From Theropithecus gelada (Eukaryota > Chordata > Mammalia > Primates > Cercopithecidae), in assembly GCF_003255815.1 (NCBI RefSeq), contig NC_037683.1, positions 80,905,790 to 80,969,789 of the forward strand: a DNA stretch of 64,000 bases, written 5' to 3'. The position numbers and the translations under genes were made by a program. The notes beneath the pieces were generated by a model, which ran no database searches, was not told the origin of the DNA, and saw only the letters and a program-made list of their open reading frames with translations. This document shows, in pieces, positions 47,486 to 58,274 of this stretch (its first letter is position 1; each line of letters opens with the position of its first letter).

Positions 47486-48876
47486 GATAAGGAAAGAAGG
47501 AATGGCTCCTATCCTTTTACAAAAAAAGCATTAAAAAGCAGTAACATGACAAAAAGAAAACGTTCCCTGTAAAATTCCCCCCTACCCCCTGCCCAACATT
47601 CAATTTTTTTCATGTTGCCAGCTTTAGCAAATCCAGAGGAAGACATTGCACTTGGACTCATTTTTTTAGATGATAGAGAAGCTAAGCTTAAATTTATTTT
47701 TAAAGAAACTGAAGAAACATGGATTTGATGGGCAAATTTATACCTGAATAAGACTTTAAAGACATTAAATCTACTGAAAACACTCTTTCAAGTTATTTAG
47801 AAATCCCTATTTAGAATAAATAATAACTTATGTATTAACACAATCAACCAAAAGAACTTAAACTTGATGGATCTGCTAAATGTAACTGGTTATGAGCCAG
47901 CCTTTGCCAATATCTCACAAATGAATATACTGATGTACGCATCCCCACCCATCATTTCCTCTCTCTAGCCTCAGCCCTGCCTCCCAGAAGGGCTAACATG
48001 CTCTCAAAGAACTCCCCACTGTGGCAATGCTGATAAAACTGAGGATCCAGTGTCCCATGAGATGATCTTTGAGGTGTCCTTACTGACCTCCAAACACAAT
48101 ACTTCCTTTACCTTCCCACTTGCTTTGTAAAAATTCACACAATATTTAAAAACCCAAAACAGCTCACATTTGGAAGACATTAAGCCACACTTCTTTTAAA
48201 ACTTAGCTGGGATTTTGGTTTTCTACATATTTGTACACTCCTTCTCGAAGATAATTCCAAAGTAGATAGTGCTGAGATTTTACTGTAGTTCTTCCCGGCT
48301 CTCGTTTCTGAAGCTTGAGCCTCCTACTTAATTGTTAGTGGGTTAGCAGGGTACCAGGAATTTAAGCCTGGGGTCTCCTGACACACTACTCTTTCAAATA
48401 AACACATGGCCAGAAAAGTTGTAAGAAATTGTAGGTGGTGTTCACCTATTCTTCTTTCCCTGCAAGCGCTGGTACGGCTGGTCTTTTTCTTTCCTGGACT
48501 GTAACCTCTTTCCTTCTAAGTCGCTTCCTTTTCTGCCATAAATTCAAATGCCTACTGCTCCTCTCCAAATTCACTCCTCTCTGCTCTAATAAATTGCCTC
48601 TTATATTTTTGTCTTACTGCCTTGCTCTGAATTTACACCTTTGTCTCAAGAATGCCAACGCTTCTAAAAATATTCCATTATTCCTGGAGTAAGAAGCGCA
48701 GGCAATTTCTTACTGAAAGTGGGTTTCATTCTTAATTCTTTGTATAAACAAATGTTCCTTTAACTGCTTCATCCCCAAATTGTGCAGAGGCTCCATCAGA
48801 CAAGCCAGTTAGGATTCTGACCTTTCATGCTTGTGCTCCCTTACAGGGCAAGCTGGGTTAAAAATAATACCAGATT
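47486..48876. other. Unique intronic sequence
   Basis: No gene or strong repeat is recognised. Confidence 0.4.
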
Positions 48877-49160
48877 CCTTTGGGAGGCCGAGATGGGCGG
48901 ATCACGAGGTCAGGAGATCGAGACCATCCTGGCTAACACGGTGAAACCCCGTCTCTACTAAAAAAATACAAAAAAAAAAAACAAAAAACACTAGCCGGGC
49001 GAGGTGGCAGGCTCCTGTAGTCCCAGCTACTCAGGAGGCTGAGGCAGGAGAATGGCGTGAACCCGGGAGGCGGAGCTTGCAGTGAGCCGAGATCGGGCCA
49101 CTGCACTCCAGCCCGGCCAACAAAGGGGGACCCCTTCCTCAAAAAAAAAAAAAAAAAAAT
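48877..49160 (+). mobile_element. Slightly 5'-truncated AluY (monkey-type)
   Basis: The element begins at ctttgggaggccgagatggg, so about the first 35 bp are absent. It has cactagccgggcgaggtggc and ggagcttgcagtgagccgag, and it ends in a pure A tail. Confidence 0.92.
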
Positions 49161-50070
49161 ATATGGTAAATAAAGCATACCTTGCCAAGCTATTTTAGAC
49201 TTTATGCCTCTGAATTTGGAAATCAAAGCATGGTTCTGATTCTCATTCTCTAAGTTCTCTAGAGAGTCAAGTTATTTAGAAAATGAACATATCCATTTAT
49301 TTAGTACAGAGTAAGTTCCCCTAGATTGGTTTCTCTTCCAAGACACTCACTACTGCCCTGATATCCACTTACTACCTATTGTGTATGTTTCTCACTTTCC
49401 TACATCAAAAGAGGATACTTAACTCTAAAGAACTTAAACACGGGATCTGCAAACGCAGCAGCTGTAAAGAACTGCCTCTCACTACAGTGAAAATGCTGGG
49501 GGATGTTAAAATTGAAGTTGAAGAACTATGTATTTCAAAGTGTTTTGATTCATTTAACAGTCATTTTTTATTTCAAAGCCATTATATCAGAGTTATTTGT
49601 ATTGCTACTGCATAAACTCTGAGATCTATTGTATTCAAAAATGTTTTATTATGTTATTTTCCCCCAAAAGATGAATATGCCTTCAATTTTAAAATGAAAG
49701 TCTTTGGGAAATGAGTTTTCAATATACAGAAACTCACTTCACAAAAAATACCAGGTCTTGAACCACATTTAAAGTGCCCCTGTATTTCATATTGATCCTC
49801 TATAAAATACATTTTTAGCTTCCAAAGGGGAGTCTCTCATCTTACTCCTGTCACTCTAAGAATCCAGAAAGGAAAAAAAAAGCATGGTATTAAGAATCAA
49901 GCAAAGCAAAGTCATTTTATAACTAAATTCTTTAAAGGATACTTATCCAGGCTTCACACAGCAATAAACTTTCCAACAATTACTAACAGCTAAGCCATTA
50001 GAGACAGCTAATGACCCAGTACTGGATAGCCATCCTCTCTCAACCCCAAATCCAGTCTGTATGACCAGAT
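49161..50070. other. DMRT1: Unique intron adjoining exon 4
   Basis: No repeat is recognised in the 900 bp downstream of exon 4 in gene orientation. Confidence 0.5.
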
Positions 50071-50076
50071 ACCTAC
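50071..50076 (-). other. DMRT1: 5' splice site of DMRT1 intron 4
   Basis: The exon ends GAGCG and is followed by gtaggt. The donor is GT-AG class and of moderate strength. Position -1 is G, but position -2 is C instead of the preferred A. Confidence 0.92.
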
Positions 50077-50221
50077 CGCTCGCCCTGGCTTCCGGGTAAG
50101 AGGGCGCATCCTCGAAAGTGAAGAACTGGGGCACGCTCTGGCCCAGGTAAGAGGGAGGCGGGTAGTAAGAATGCATCCTGTACTGGGAGCTCATTGCATG
50201 GCGGTTCTCCATGTTCTTCAT
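50077..50221 (-). CDS. DMRT1: DMRT1 coding exon 4 (internal exon, partial gene)
   Basis: This internal exon encodes 48 complete residues plus the first base of a split codon. It starts MKNMENRHAMSS and ends in SYPEARAS. I recognise the peptide as the region just before the last exon of DMRT1, about residues 275-322 of the 373-residue human protein (recalled, not searched). DMRT1 is a nuclear DM-domain transcription factor needed for testis differentiation and maintenance of male germ-cell and Sertoli fate. The zinc-binding DM domain lies in exon 1 and is not in this window. The segment here is Tyr/Pro/Ser-rich, probably disordered, and contains a PPxY motif at exon residues 22-25. Boundaries follow the acceptor AG at 50222-50223 and the donor gtaggt at 50076-50071. 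The entry phase is 0 and the exit phase is 1, which fits a next exon that completes a Val codon. The first codon being ATG is coincidental, since the reading frame enters from upstream. No frameshift or stop is present. Confidence 0.96.
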
Positions 50222-50245
50222 CTGCTTAAGAAAAAAGAAGAAATA
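50222..50245 (-). other. DMRT1: 3' splice site of DMRT1 intron 3
   Basis: Read on the minus strand, a pyrimidine-rich tract (ttcttcttttttctt) runs into aagcag immediately before the exon. A plausible branch-point A lies in tctcaat about 28 nt upstream of the exon. The tract is good, although the final hexamer is purine-interrupted (taagcag). Confidence 0.92.
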
Positions 50246-50253
50246 TATTGAGA

Positions 50254-50266
50254 CCAACATTGTATG
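50254..50266 (-). promoter_or_regulatory. Candidate DM-domain (DMRT) binding site
   Basis: On the minus strand the site reads catacaatgttgg. It contains the ACAATGT core and matches 11 consecutive positions of the ATACAATGTTG form of the DMRT1 consensus as I recall it. It lies 33-45 nt upstream of exon 4. A match this short can occur by chance. Confidence 0.3.
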
Positions 50267-50315
50267 TCACAACTAGTACAATAATTACCTAATTCTTTAA
50301 AATAAGGTAATAACA

Positions 50316-50621
50316 GGCTGGGCACAGTGGCTCATGCCTATATTCCCAAACCTTGGGAGGCCAGGGTGGGAGGATCACTTGAGCCCAGGAGCTCAAGACC
50401 AGCCAAGGCAACACAGTGAAACCTCTTTTCTACATAAAAATCAAAAAATTGGCTGGGTGTGATAGTGCACAAGTGAGATCTCAGCTCAGGAGGCTGAGGT
50501 GGGAAGATCACTTGAACCCAGGAGTTTGAGGCTGCAGTGAGCCATGATTGCTTGCCACTACTGCACTCTAGCCTGGGCAACAGAGCAAGATCCTGTCTCA
50601 AAAAAAAAAAAAAAAAAAAAA
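50316..50621 (+). mobile_element. AluJ element, antisense to DMRT1, just upstream of exon 4
   Basis: A diverged dimer starts ggctgggcacagtggctcat and ends in an A run at 50600-50621. Its 5' edge is 94 bp from the exon 4 acceptor. In the pre-mRNA it appears reversed, with a U-rich tract. Confidence 0.93.
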
Positions 50622-50979
50622 GCAAATTAAGGGAATGGCCTATTTAAGTTGAAAGTGGCCTCAGCCATGAACATGCTCCTCCAATGTACTGGGCCTAGAA
50701 CTATGATGGTGCCCTTTATATCTTAAGGTCCCCTCTAAAGCACCCCTGAAATTCCTTCTGGTCATTTGGTGCTCAATTAACCAGTATAAAAGAGAACAGG
50801 GTGGTGGAGAGGGGACAGTGCTGCTTAGGAGACAACACAATCTGCTGTAACACTAACACATTTGTTTGAACGGGAACAAGTTATCAGACCTCTTCCCATG
50901 TTTCTTCATGTGTAAAACTGGCATTTTATCTTGGTTACCTTACAGAGTTCATATGAGGAGAGTATTTAAAAAGACTGTA

Positions 50980-51242
50980 GGCTGGGTGCAGTGGCTCACA
51001 CCTGTAATCCCAGCACTTTGGGAGGCCGAGATGGGTGGATCACGAGGTCAGGAGATCGAGACCATCCTGGCTAACACGGTGTGGTGTTAGCCAGGGTGTG
51101 GTGGCGGGCGGCTGTGGTCTCAGCTACTCGGGAGGCTGAGGCAGGAGAATGGTGTGAACCCGGGAGGCGGAGCTTGTAGTGAGCCAAGATAGCACCACTG
51201 CACTCCAGCTTGGGCGACAGAGCAAGACTCTGTCTCCAAAAT
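50980..51242 (+). mobile_element. AluY with internal deletion and target-site duplication
   Basis: Starts ggctgggtgcagtggctcac. The part between cctggctaacacggtg and gttagccagggtgtgg, which should contain the linker, is missing. The flanks aaaaagactgta (50968-50979) and aaaaagattgta (51243-51254) differ at one base. Confidence 0.93.
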
Positions 51243-51254
51243 AAAAAGATTGTA

Positions 51255-52585
51255 AAACAACACGCAAACCATGTGTAATGGGAAGCTGTGGACATCAGCA
51301 CGATGCCATGCTGGATCCTGTTACTCACTGTCTATTCCCAGCTCCTTCTGTGCTGTTCCCTGCAGCAAGGAACAGGAGTCTGAGATCTGAATTCTGGAGG
51401 CGATTTGGATTCTGCTAACTGGACACATGAAGCAGAGCAAAACTGGGAAGGCAGTAAGGAGGCACAAGCGCCCCTCCAGCAGCAGTGGCAGCTGCACGTG
51501 AGCTCAGCAGTCATTCACTTTTTTCTGGCAACCAGATCCTGCCTTTAGGACCATGAGATAGCTTTTATATAAGAAGCAGTTCATTCCCTGCGGCTTCCTG
51601 ACTCTCATTCAAAGCTAAGAAGATATGACCTGATGACTTAGAAAGCGCCCCCCCATTTCCACTTTCCTGGCCAGGTGGATGACTCTGATAGTGTAAGACC
51701 CCCTTCCATGCACATCTAGATCCTGGTACAGACACTGAGCATCCAACTCATGATCTTACCTTTATGGCAACAACAGAGCTGGACTCCAGTTATTTATACA
51801 GTTTTTAAAAAATTAAATTTAGATGGTACTCACTTTTAAAATCCAATTTAAGGGAATGTTCAAGATAAATCAGTTCTGTTCAGAAATATGAATAATTTCA
51901 AAATAATCTAGAATAATTCAAAATCATGTTTTTCAATCAAATATTTTAAGTGCTACTTGAAAAAGAAAATAGGACTAACTTGACAGAGCCTGGTAGTGTA
52001 AAACTAGGTACTGGGCTTCCTCATTTTCTATGAACATCTAGATTGTGGACAATTCACCAACTAACACTGGTCTAAGTGTACTTTGGGTATTATGGTGCTG
52101 TTTGGTAGAAAGAGCTAAGTCCCTGATTTCCACCTGATGCTTTGAGCAGCTCGAGGAATTTATTTTTGATCTCTACTGCTCCCAAGCTCAAATCTATGTT
52201 CTCATAAGTGGATTACTTCTTCTGGAGAAGCAAAGAAGACACCATTACAGGTGATTATTTCCTCTCAAGTGAAGTTTACCTGGGCAAGTCCCCTTTGTCC
52301 TTTCTGGTTTGTTTTTCTAAAGTATATTAAATGGTGTCTCTTCTAGGCCAATCACTCCGTTTTCACTTTCTACCATTACATTAAATTTTTACTAAATAAA
52401 AGGTTAAAGAAGCTATACTTGGAAAATAGCAAAAAAGGAAAAACTGGCTACCCCTAATGAGTAAGACCACACGGCAGGAGAATCCATTAAGAAGCCATTA
52501 AACCATTTAAAAGAAAAGGGACAATCGTGGTACCTATTTACTACACATACCCAGTTATCAATTAGAACAGTACAGCATCTTTCAA
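51255..52585. other. Unique intronic sequence
   Basis: No gene or repeat is recognised. Confidence 0.4.
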
Positions 52586-53012
52586 TGATTCCCAGCATCT
52601 CTCAATGTGCATACGAATGGCCAGGGGGTCCTGTTAAAATGCAGGTCCTGATGTATAGTTAAGACTGGGGTGGAGGCCAGGCGCAGTTACTCACGCCTGT
52701 AATCCCAGCACTTTGGGAGGCTGAGGCAGACAGATCACCAGGTCAGGAGATCGAGACCATCCTGGCTAACACGGTGAAACCCCATCTCTACTTAAAAAAA
52801 TACAAAAAATTAGCTGGGCATGGTGGCAGGTGCCTGTAGTCCCAGCTACTCCGGAGGCTGAGGCAGGAGAATGGTGTGAACCAGGAGGTAGAGCTTGCAG
52901 TGAGCTGAGATTGCGCCACTGCACTCCAGCCTGGGCAACACAGCGAGACTCTGTCTCATTAAAAAAAGACTGGACTGGAGATGCTGATACTGCTGGTGCC
53001 CAGGGACTAGAA
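52586..53012 (-). mobile_element. MER5-like hAT transposon split by an AluY
   Basis: Left piece: cagcatctctcaatgtgcat, ccagggggtcctgttaaaat and gcaggtcctgatg. Right piece: ggagatgctgatactgctgg and tgcccagggac. Together they follow the MER5 (hAT-Charlie) consensus, interrupted by the Alu at 52675-52967. Confidence 0.7.
52675..52967 (+). mobile_element. AluY element
   Basis: A complete dimer starts ggccaggcgcagttactcac. The flanks aagactggggtggag and aagactggactggag differ at two positions, consistent with an aged target-site duplication. Confidence 0.94.
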
Positions 53013-53082
53013 TAAGTGATCCTTCCTCTCATACTTAGTAACCTCTCACAGCCCACGACCAAAGGAAAACCTTCTAAAAAAA

Positions 53083-53386
53083 ATTTTTTTTGAGACAGAG
53101 TCTCATTCTGTTGCACAGACTGGAGTGCAATGGCACAATTTCGGCTCACTGCAACCTCTGCTTCCTGGGTTCAAGCGATTCTCCTGCCTCAGCCTCCTGA
53201 GTAGCTAGACTACAGACGCCTACTCTACAGACCTGCACCACCACTCCCAGCTAATTTTTGTATTTTTAGTAGAAACGGTGTTTCGCCATGTTGCCCTGGC
53301 TGGTCTCGAATTCCTGGCCTCAAATGATCCGCCCGCCTCGGCAACCCAAAGTGCTGAGATTACAAGCGTGAGCCACTGCCCCGGCT
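53083..53386 (-). mobile_element. AluS element with small internal duplication
   Basis: A full reversed dimer runs from the T tract to gtgagccactgccccggc. The words ctacagacgcc and ctacagacctgc occur close together, indicating a short duplication of about 17 bp. Confidence 0.93.
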
Positions 53387-53936
53387 TAAAACATTTTTTA
53401 CCAGCTATTTACAACCATCCAGGTTCCAGCTGAACCGAAAGAGGGAAAATATGTAAATAGCAATTTTTAATTTTCATTCTTTTTTATTTTTATACAGAAA
53501 ATTCCCTAGAACTAAAAGTTTTTTTTCAGGGGTCTGCCGCCATCTACAACTGCTGCAGTAGTAAAAACAAACTCAAACACACTTTGAATTGAAAAGCCAT
53601 TTCTGTCTCCACAGACTTCCTTAAGTCAATTACACAGTCTGAGTAATGAACACTGAATTAGAAGCAAGGTGCCGACGTAAGCCGTAATAGAAATAATGGA
53701 GCCTCTCTGCTCTAGGTGCTGAGTTTGTCACATCTACTTCAGGTTTGACAATATCTGCAAGCCAGTCCTTCAAGGCAAATGCTTTTCAATTTTCCCAGGG
53801 TACAAGAAAAGTGATAGGATTTGAGCCTAAATGCTCTGCAAAATGCTGGATTTTTTTTTTTTTTAATACTATGAAAGTTTACACAAACCTTCCTTTCAAA
53901 ATTGTTTGAAAAATGTTAACCGTGAGTCTATAGCAG
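53387..53936. other. Unique intronic sequence
   Basis: No gene or repeat is recognised. A T tract lies at 53851-53864. Confidence 0.4.
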
Positions 53937-53937
53937 G

Positions 53938-54065
53938 GGTCAGCAAACTTTTTATTGTAAATGGTCAAACAGTAAGTATATTTTAGGCAAGCCATACAGT
54001 CTCTAGCAATTTGTAAAATGAATGGACATGGCTGTGTTCCAATAAAACTTTATTTGTAAACAGTG
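53938..54065 (+). mobile_element. hAT-type transposon fragment
   Basis: The left end caggggtcagcaaactttt, then gtaagtatattttaggcaag and ggctgtgttccaataaaact, is a widespread non-autonomous hAT family. The right terminal repeat is missing. Confidence 0.75.
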
Positions 54066-54084
54066 GTACTGATTTCTTCTCAAA

Positions 54085-54245
54085 CTTCACTCTCGTTGGA
54101 GTAAGGTGAGAAGGGAACCCAGTACTGATACCTGGACTCCACTCAAGAAAATCTGGTTTAACTGCTCTGGGATGTGGCCTGGGCCCCGGGTATTTTCAAA
54201 GATCCCAGGTAATTCTAATATGACACCAAGATTGAGAACCAGTGC
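54085..54245 (+). mobile_element. MER5-like hAT element
   Basis: The internal ggcctgggccccgggtattt and catcccaggt-type segment (gatcccaggtaattctaat) and the end attgagaaccagtg match MER5. It is diverged. Confidence 0.65.
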
Positions 54246-54680
54246 TCTACAATTACCAACATATTGTCCACATGCCTTGGAAGTACAAGATCCCAACAAT
54301 CCCCTATATTAACTAAAACATGTGAAAGGCTAAACCTGACAAATAGACTGGCTAACTGCTGCCAATCACAATGTATACATTATTTGACAAAAAGACGAAG
54401 ACGAACAGTAAAATTCCTTTTTTTTAAACTAACGCTTACTGGAAAATAAACACAATTTCAAATCCATGCGTATGCTTATCTATTCCCTTAATTCCTTTTC
54501 CATGTTTTCAGAAAGCATGAAATAAAAAGAATTATTAGGAAATAGGAATTTAGTTATTTATACTCAAACATTCACTATCCTTAATGAATCCCCAAGATCA
54601 CTGAGCTATAAAAGACTTCCAGTAAAAGAAGAAAAAGATACGAAGGGTCAGACTCCATTTGAGGTTACTAGAATGTGAAC

Positions 54681-55058
54681 TGATATGGTTTGGCTCTGCG
54701 TCCTCACCCAAGTCTCATCTCACACCGTAATCCCCACGTGTCGAAGAAGAGACCTGGCAGGCTGTGATTGGATCATGCTGGCGGTTCCCTCGATCTGTTC
54801 TGATGATATGCAGGGAGTTCTATTGAGATCGGATGCTTTAAAAGTGTTTGGCAGTTTCCCCTGTTCTCTTTCTCCTCTCTCCTGCTGCCTTGTGAAGAAG
54901 AGAAGGTGCCTACTTCCCCTTTGCTTTCTGCCATGCTACAAGTTTCCTGAGGTCTCCCCAGCCATGCTGAACTGTGAGTTACTTAGACCTCTTTTTTGTT
55001 CACAAATTACCCAGTCTCGGGTAGTATCTTTATAGCAGTGTGAGACCAGACTAATACA
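54681..55058 (+). mobile_element. Solo MaLR LTR (THE1/MST type) with 5-bp duplication
   Basis: Starts tgatatggtttggctctgcg and ends gaccagactaataca, giving the TG...CA termini. The flanks tgaac at 54676-54680 and 55059-55063 are identical. Internal landmarks are catgctgaactgtgagtta and attacccagtctcgggtagt. No internal or coding part is present, so it is a recombined solo LTR. Confidence 0.93.
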
Positions 55059-55213
55059 TGAACTTACTGAGGTCATCAGTCACTTCAGCTACATCCACCT
55101 CAAAGAATAATCCAGAACAACCCATCCACGTGACAATTTGCTCATAAGAGGACAGTTTTATGTGTTTCTAAGTGCATGTGTAGCCATGTAAACATGACAT
55201 TAAAACTGCAATT

Positions 55214-55512
55214 CATGGATGGGCGTGGTGGCTCATGCCTGTAATCCCAACACTTTGGGAGGCTGAGGCGGGTAGATCACCTGAGGTCAGGAGTTCAAGA
55301 CCAGCCTGACCAACATAGTGAAACCCCATCTCTACTAAATACAAAAAAAATTAGCTGAGTGTGGTGGCAGGTGCCTGTAATCCCAGCTACTTGGGGGGAC
55401 TGAGGCAGAAGAATTGCTTGAACCCAGGAGGCAGAGGTTGCAGTGAGCTGAGATTGCACCATTGCACTCCAGCCTGGACGACAGAGTGGGACTCCGTCTA
55501 AAACCAAAAACA
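55214..55512 (+). mobile_element. AluS element with 12-bp target-site duplication
   Basis: A full dimer starts around gggcgtggtggctcatgcc. The repeat aaaactgcaatt occurs at 55202-55213 and 55513-55524. Confidence 0.95.
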
Positions 55513-55674
55513 AAAACTGCAATTAGCCCAGAAAAATGCATGGCAGAACGCAATTTCAAACTAAATCACTTCCTGCTCTCTTCTAACTTTAAAAAGAAAA
55601 TCACAACCCTGCTACTTTTGGCTTAAACGAAATGGGAAAATAACGAAGCCTTTGAAACTCACTTTACTTTAAAC

Positions 55675-55894
55675 CAGTAGTTCTCAACGAGGGGCAGTCT
55701 GGTCCTCCACGGGGCATCTGGCAACATCTGGAGACGCTTTTGATTGTGACAAGGGGGCAGGGAGTTGATGCTGGCATCTAGTGGTCGAGGTCAGGGATGC
55801 TGCTGACTGGTACTACAGCGTAGTGTCCTACAGTTCCCACAGGACACAGATTTACCCAACCCAAGGCCTGAACGGCACCAAGGTGAGAAGCTCA
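55675..55894 (+). mobile_element. Complete MER20 (hAT-Charlie) with 8-bp duplication
   Basis: The left end cagtagttctcaacgaggg, interior ggcaacatctggagacgctt and gctggcatctagtggtcgag, and right end aggtgagaagctca match MER20 in order over 220 bp. The flanks ctttaaac at 55667-55674 and 55895-55902 are identical. Confidence 0.88.
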
Positions 55895-55902
55895 CTTTAA
55901 AC

Positions 55903-56733
55903 TAACCTAGCACCACCCCTGTGCTCAGTCCCTCACCTCCAGCTAGAAAAAAACAGCTAAGTGCTGCTGAGGGACAAGAGTGGCAAAGAGATTAGAGGAG
56001 TCACAGTTTTCCTGAAGGGATATATATTTTTCTCCTTTGTGTAATGCCTCCTTGTTTCCTCTCAAGGGTTTTTTTTATTCCTTTAAGCTAAGCAAATAAA
56101 TAAACCAAGTAAACCCTAAAAACCCAGGATTCCAGTGAATGATGACTACCATTATTATTAGCAGTGGTCACTGGCAAGCAAGAGGCATGTTTTATATGTT
56201 ATTACCCATCCAAAGTCTCTGAACCAGAGTACGACCCATGGATAAGAGCTGGCTGGCAGAGGATGCTCATGGTGTTAGTATTAACCTTGCAGGAAACCCA
56301 AGACCTTGGAGTTCGGTTTTATTAAATTGTTAAGAATATGCATCACAGTAAATCTGAGCCATCATTTCCTTTTATACATGTTAATCACCCTATTTTATAG
56401 TAACAATAATATCTGGAAAAAAAGCATAAAAATGTTTGAGTTCACTTCTTTTTAAAAAAAAAAAAAATCCCAAATACCAGTCATTGGTTGTCTAGTAACA
56501 ATTTAGATAAGGTGAGTGTCTGGTCTTGCATCAAAGTGAACAGTCTATCCAGGTGAATAACTAAAAGGGATTTGTGAAGACCAAATTGCCATCTAGTTGT
56601 TTACTAAACATGGCTCAGCTGCATAAAACTGGAGTTGATGTAAGAAGGGGGAACAGTCTTAATGAGAAGAGTTTTTCTATAGGATAACATTCCTAACTGC
56701 AAACTGGTATTTAAACAAATAGTGTAACGACTC
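55903..56733. other. Unique intronic sequence
   Basis: No gene or repeat is recognised. An A run lies at about 56453-56467. Confidence 0.4.
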
Positions 56734-57028
56734 AGCCAGGCACAATGGCTCATACCTGTAAATCTCAGCACATGGGAGGCTGAGGAGGAAGGATTACTTG
56801 AGCCCAGGAGTTGGAGACCAGTCTGGGCAACATGGTGAGACTCCATCTCTACTAAAAATTTACAAAATTAGGCCGGCATCGTGGCGCACACCTGTGGTCC
56901 CAGCTACTCAGGAGGCTGGGGTGGGAGGATCACTTAAGCCCAGGAGGTTGAGGCTGCAGTGAGCTGTGTTTGCCCTGCTAACTCCAACCTGGGTGACAGG
57001 GTAAGACCCTGTTTCAAAAAAACAGAAA
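56734..57028 (+). mobile_element. AluJ element
   Basis: A diverged dimer starts agccaggcacaatggctcat and ends aagaccctgtttcaaaa. Confidence 0.92.
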
Positions 57029-58274
57029 CAAAAAAAAACTCCCTTGGTATTGATATGTGGCTTACAGTCTTTTAAATAGCAAAAGCCATATTTAGGGTAA
57101 ACATTTGGTTTTCTGAACAGAAACCTTTTTATACAGGTAGGACTCTTCACAGGCTGTGGAATTCTGGGTCTTCTGGTGGTGCTGAGTGTGAAGGCTGGGG
57201 TGGACTTTTACCCTCATTAAATGATGGCTTTAGTTTTAACAGACACTTCTTTTCAAACCATCTAAATGGGATGCCTGTTCCCAAGCTCACCTAAGCACAC
57301 ACTGTGAACTGTCTCAGCCTACAGACTCCACCTGTGCAAAGGGCTTCACCCAAACAGCCCTGTTCACCTTCTGAAATACACACCTCATTCATTTTTCAGC
57401 ATTCCACATCTCATGCTGAGAAAAAATTTTAATATATAGGCTAAAAATGATTGCTATTATACACACATTTCAGAGATTACCGAAGCACCAGGCCAAATGC
57501 TGAGGTGTGTGACCCAAGCCGATTCCCATAGCGAAAACCCGCCCTCCCGACTTCCTTTCCTTTTGTGTCCAGTGCTCTGAAGATGAGTCCTTTGCTCCCT
57601 TCCTCCCCTGCGCTCACCTTGCTTTCTCTTAGGTGGTCCTGCTATGGAATGCCCTCCACTCCCCTCCTAGAGGGAGGAAAGGAGAGGAGGCAGACAGACA
57701 GGCCTTTGTGAGGACTCAGCCTTTGTCAGGGATTCCCGCAAAGGCCAAGAGGATCCTTCAATGTGTGTGGGGGTGAGGGGTGGACACGGGTGAAGGTGCT
57801 GTGCTATGCGTGGGGCTGGGGCTGGGCATTCAGATGCTGAGGAACCCAAGAGACCTTTTTCCAAACGAAAGCTCCTCCTCCAAATGCGCCCAGGAGAGGT
57901 GGGAGGGGAAAATGGGGGAGGCGTGGAGAGGAGGGTGCTCACACAACAGTGCAGAGAGAACCAATCATTTAAGAACTGATACATTTAAGATGTTTTAAGT
58001 TGTAAATTCCAAATCTTCCACTACACATGCAAAAACAAAAGAAAAAGTGTGGGTGGGTTTTTCAAAAAAAAGAACCCAAGGAAAGTTTGTATCACAGTAG
58101 CTCTAAAAATAAAAATAAAAAACAGCCCTAAGATGAACCATAAAAAAAAAAACAAGTCATATGGAAATAAAGAACCAAAATTGACCATGAGGATATAAAG
58201 CAAGCCCTCCCCCAGTTTCCAGAAATTGTGGAGAGGGCATGGAAGAGAATTCACATCAGTCTTTTAAAAAAAAA
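57029..58274. other. Unique intron with a G-rich patch
   Basis: No exon is recognised. Between 57766 and 57835 the plus strand carries repeated G runs (gggggtgaggggtgg, gtggggctggggctgggc). Confidence 0.45.

Larger units (their letters stand above)
1..50076 (-). other. DMRT1: DMRT1 intron 4 (partial)
   Basis: All sequence downstream of exon 4 in the gene's orientation is intronic. I scanned for the final coding exon, which should encode a Ser-rich tail ending in an acidic EEDE-type terminus, and did not find it. It therefore probably lies beyond position 1. Human intron 4 is about 50 kb as I recall it, which is compatible. Everything annotated in this interval sits inside a transcribed intron, and plus-strand repeats are antisense to DMRT1. 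Confidence 0.85.

Noticed and set aside
54681..55058. Possible endogenous retrovirus with coding genes
   Set aside because: Only a solo MaLR LTR with its 5-bp duplication is present. No internal viral region adjoins it.
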